Notes under the pieces: generated by a model | What the model was told of the DNA's origin: nothing | The model's input: only the letters and a program-made list of their open reading frames with translations | Database searches by the model: none | Part shown: in pieces, positions 42,280 through 44,116 of the stretch | Numbering within the stretch: position 1 is the stretch's first letter | Layout of the letters: every line of letters begins with the position of its first letter | Assembly: GCA_002327765.1 (NCBI GenBank) | Contig: DCUH01000064.1 | Coordinates: 1 to 44,116, forward strand | Direction of reading: 5' to 3' | DNA: 44,116 nucleotides | Source: a bacterium UBA2219 | Lineage (GTDB): Bacteria; Desulfobacterota; Deferrimicrobia; Deferrimicrobiales; Deferrimicrobiaceae | Translations under genes and position numbers: made by a program

Positions 42280-42633
42280 TTACGGGCGGCGAAGGTTCAG
42301 GACGAGCTCCACCTCTCCCTTGGTCATGTCAAAAATCTCGGCGATCTCGTCGGCTTTCAGACCCTTCTGCGCCAGAGCGATGACTCCCCGGCGGCGAACC
42401 TCGACCGCCTCCCCCTGGGCCGCGCCGATGCTCGACGCCTTCTCCACGAGCGCCTCCACCGCCCCGGCCTTCTCGTCGAGGCGCGCCTCCAGGGCCGCCA
42501 GGGTCTGGATCCGCTCGTCGATCTTCCGGAAGAGTTTTTGGGATATCTCCTCGATTTCGGCCAGCTCGAGCGTCAAACGTTGGCGGGCCGGCTCGGTTCC
42601 CGAGGGGTCTTTCCTGCCGAACAATCCTTTCAT
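42280..42633 (-). CDS. Coiled-coil protein with DUF2802-like C-terminal helix-turn-helix
   Basis: A 117-residue protein. A coiled coil (about 18-75; LELAEIEEISQKLFRKIDER and later Glu/Ala/Lys heptads) precedes a C-terminal stretch VIALAQKGLKADEIAEIFDM then KGEVELVLNLR, which resembles the C-terminus of DUF2802/DUF6115 proteins often found by flagellar genes. Function unknown. It follows the 52-residue ORF after 12 bp. Confidence 0.78.
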   Translation of the reverse strand: MKGLFGRKDPSGTEPARQRLTLELAEIEEISQKLFRKIDERIQTLAALEARLDEKAGAVEALVEKASSIGAAQGEAVEVRRRGVIALAQKGLKADEIAEIFDMTKGEVELVLNLRRP

Positions 42634-42645
42634 CCTCTGTTGTCC

Positions 42646-42804
42646 CTATACCTTTATGTCGACTCTACCCTTTTCGGGCTCCGCCGCCTCTTCCTTGCCT
42701 TCCGGGGGGGGTTTCTCCCTGCGGCCGCGGCGGTTCTCTTCGGCATCTTTTTCCCTTCGCGTGACGACCGGCCGGTAGATGCCCTGGAGACCCTCGATCG
42801 CCAT
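42646..42804 (-). CDS. Small 52-residue charged protein, unknown
   Basis: An ORF of 53 codons between the HDOD gene and the coiled-coil gene. It starts MAIEGLQGIYRPVVTRREKD, continues with Glu/Arg/Lys-rich sequence and ends GRVDIKV. ATG 42804 has GAGGG about nine bases upstream and follows the HDOD stop by 12 bp; the next gene starts 12 bp after its stop. Spacing, ribosome-binding sequence and the lack of any other gene in a 183-bp gap favour a real gene. I recognise no family. Confidence 0.6.
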   Translation of the reverse strand: MAIEGLQGIYRPVVTRREKDAEENRRGRREKPPPEGKEEAAEPEKGRVDIKV

Positions 42805-42816
42805 TTCAAGCGCCCT

Positions 42817-43650
42817 CTACTGGAAGAAGCCTTTTATATCATATTCGAGGCCCTGGAGCTTGTGCCGTATCGTGTGCTTGGTCTCCTCCCCGATGGAGAG
42901 CTCGAGCAGGATGGCGTCGTGCTCCGGGGTCCAGATGCCGTCGTCGATGGCGCGGGGCCTCAGGGTCCGGGAGAACACCTCCCCGATGGAGACGATGGAG
43001 ACAAGGAGCCGGCTCGCCTTCGACGAGGAAGGGTCGTGGTGGTGCCGGATGGCGTGGACCAGCTCCTCCGGGATGCCGACGCTCTCGGCGTACCAGCCCC
43101 CCGCTTCCGCGTGGGTGCAGCCGAACAGCTCGACCTCCTTCGCGAGCATGTCGTCCTCGGTCCCGATCCGGTAGTACCGCTCCCGGTCCTTCTCGAAGAA
43201 GATGACCCGGCCGATGTCGTGGAGGAGGCCGGCGAGGAAAGCTTCGTCGGGCGTGGCCATGCAGATCGTGTCCGAGACGGCCGCGGAGATGTACGCGACC
43301 TCGTAGCCGTGGATCCAGAGGTTCTGGACGTCGAAGGAGTTTTTCCCGGGGAAGACCTCCATCACCCCCATCGCCAGCGCGATGGCGCGGATCCGCTCGT
43401 AGCCGAGGAACATCACGGCGTGCTGGAGCCCCTTCACCTTGCCCGAATGCCCGAAGATCGCCGAGTTCGCCACGCGGATCACCCGCTCCGCGAGCACCTG
43501 GTCGTGGGATATGAGGTGGAAGAGGTCCTGGGGGGAGGAATCGTCGTCGCGGACGACCTCCAGGATCTTCCCGAGCAGCGTCGGGATCGTCCTGGAGCGA
43601 TAGATCCCCTTCACATAATCCCGGATCTCCCGGCCTTCCGCTACGCTCAT
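42817..43650 (-). CDS. HDOD-domain protein
   Basis: A 277-residue protein. An HDOD domain (about 12-210) has RSRTIPTLLGKILEVV, LAERVIRVANSAIFGHSG, AVMFLGYERIRAIAL and LAGLLHDIGRVIFFE. HDOD proteins act in signalling and motility; most lack proven enzyme activity. The intact HD pair is HDIG. GGAG lies five bases before ATG 43650. It is next to a chemoreceptor gene. Confidence 0.92.
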   Translation of the reverse strand: MSVAEGREIRDYVKGIYRSRTIPTLLGKILEVVRDDDSSPQDLFHLISHDQVLAERVIRVANSAIFGHSGKVKGLQHAVMFLGYERIRAIALAMGVMEVFPGKNSFDVQNLWIHGYEVAYISAAVSDTICMATPDEAFLAGLLHDIGRVIFFEKDRERYYRIGTEDDMLAKEVELFGCTHAEAGGWYAESVGIPEELVHAIRHHHDPSSSKASRLLVSIVSIGEVFSRTLRPRAIDDGIWTPEHDAILLELSIGEETKHTIRHKLQGLEYDIKGFFQ

Positions 43651-43663
43651 AAAGTCTCCGGCA

Positions 43664-43692
43664 GGGGCCTCCCCGCGAAAGGGGGAGGCCCC
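43664..43692. terminator. Strong hairpin after the chemoreceptor gene
   Basis: GGGGCCTCCCC (43664-43674) and GGGGAGGCCCC (43682-43692) form an 11-bp perfect stem with a seven-base loop. It lies 13 bp beyond the chemoreceptor stop and before the HDOD gene. The following minus-strand sequence is not a T-run, so termination would be inefficient or Rho-aided. Confidence 0.55.
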
Positions 43693-43705
43693 GCCATGAC
43701 TGCTG

Positions 43706-44116
43706 TCAGATCCGGAACCAGCTCGCCGAATCGTTGAGCTGGCCGGCCATGCGGGAAAGGTCGGCGACCGTCACGCGGATCTGCTCGATCGACGTCTCGG
43801 TCTGCCGCGTCACGCCGGCGATCCCTTCCATGTTGGAGGACATCTGCTCGGTGGCGGCGGACTGCTCCTCCGCCGCGGTCGCGATCCGCTGGATCATGTC
43901 GGTGCTCACCGAGGAGGCCGCGACGATCCGCTCGAGGGCCGACCGCGCCTCTTCCGCCAGCGCCACGCCCTTCTCGACCTCCACGATCCCCGTCTGCATC
44001 CCGGTCACGGAACGCGCCGTCTCGTCCTGGATCTTCTCGATCATCGTGGCGATCTCCTTGGTCGCCTTGCCCGTGCGCTCCGCCAGCTTGCGGACCTCGT
44101 CGGCCACCACCGCGAA
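43706..44116 (-). CDS. Methyl-accepting chemotaxis protein (C-terminal part)
   Basis: The last 137 or so residues of a chemoreceptor; the gene enters from the right edge. FAVVADEVRKLAERTGKATKEI is the conserved hairpin-return segment of the signalling domain, followed by the second methylation helix (EEQSAATEQMSSNMEGI) and a terminal WFRI. There is no visible CheR-docking pentapeptide. Sensor domain and start lie outside the window. Confidence 0.94.
   Translation of the reverse strand, partial: FAVVADEVRKLAERTGKATKEIATMIEKIQDETARSVTGMQTGIVEVEKGVALAEEARSALERIVAASSVSTDMIQRIATAAEEQSAATEQMSSNMEGIAGVTRQTETSIEQIRVTVADLSRMAGQLNDSASWFRI

Noticed and set aside
1..44116. tRNA or rRNA genes, CRISPR arrays, insertion sequences and phage genes
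   Set aside because: None was seen: no transposase or integrase frames, no regularly spaced repeats and no rRNA-like tracts.

Overview
The window is GC-rich bacterial chromosomal DNA. It carries a Gram-negative envelope operon (Tol-Pal) and a large block of flagellar genes. The mix of sigma-54-type and sigma-28-type promoters, CsrA/FliW, HD-GYP and PilZ proteins, twin stators and a B12-type radical SAM enzyme suggests a free-living, motile deltaproteobacterium in the broad sense (Desulfuromonadales-like or a related candidate lineage). That placement is inferred from gene content only; no rRNA or tRNA gene was seen. Almost every gene reads on the minus strand. The exceptions are a Fur-family regulator and one methyltransferase.

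Region 1 (about 1-6565, minus): a DUF4870-like membrane protein, a PIN-PhoH ATPase, and the complete tolQ-tolR-tolA-tolB-pal-cpoB operon. Region 2 (6566-7101): a divergent AT-rich promoter region and a plus-strand Fur/PerR gene whose end overlaps motB antisense. Region 3 (7049-12476, minus): an operon for a response regulator with an HD-GYP domain, a PilZ protein and two stator pairs (motC-motD, motA-motB), joined by short overlaps.

Region 4 (12675-24521, minus): a probable flagellin-glycosylation island headed by a sigma-54-like promoter. In transcription order it holds a B12-binding radical SAM enzyme, a GT2 glycosyltransferase, a Maf-N-like/CgeB-like glycosyltransferase, a GT2-GT4-methyltransferase-TPR fusion of about 951 residues, a second Maf-N-like/CgeB-like protein, a GT9 enzyme with a long C-terminal extension, and a small helical protein. 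A 66-residue ORF with its own sigma-28-like promoter follows. Region 5 (24574-28206, minus): fliC-flaG-fliD-fliS-fliT, with a near-perfect sigma-28 promoter and a leader of three hairpins that each show GGA in the loop, one over the Shine-Dalgarno sequence. Region 6 (28345-30319, plus): a methyltransferase-TPR protein behind a sigma-54-like box.

Region 7 (30329-42128, minus): flgF-flgG-flgA-flgH-flgI-flgJ(M23)-flgM-flgN-flgK-flgL, then csrA-fliW, a FliK-like protein, a lone FlhB C-terminal-type protein and a DUF3391-HD-GYP protein. flgM has its own sigma-28-like promoter. Region 8 (42280-44116, minus): a coiled-coil protein, a 52-residue ORF, an HDOD protein and the end of a chemoreceptor that runs off the window.

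Taken together, the window holds the late flagellar programme (rod, rings, hook-filament junction, cap, filament, chaperones, anti-sigma factor), the motor stators, c-di-GMP modules that could tune them, a CsrA-FliW switch that could repress flagellin translation, and an elaborate sugar-modification island. That island, together with the divergent methyltransferase, is the best candidate here for an undescribed system.
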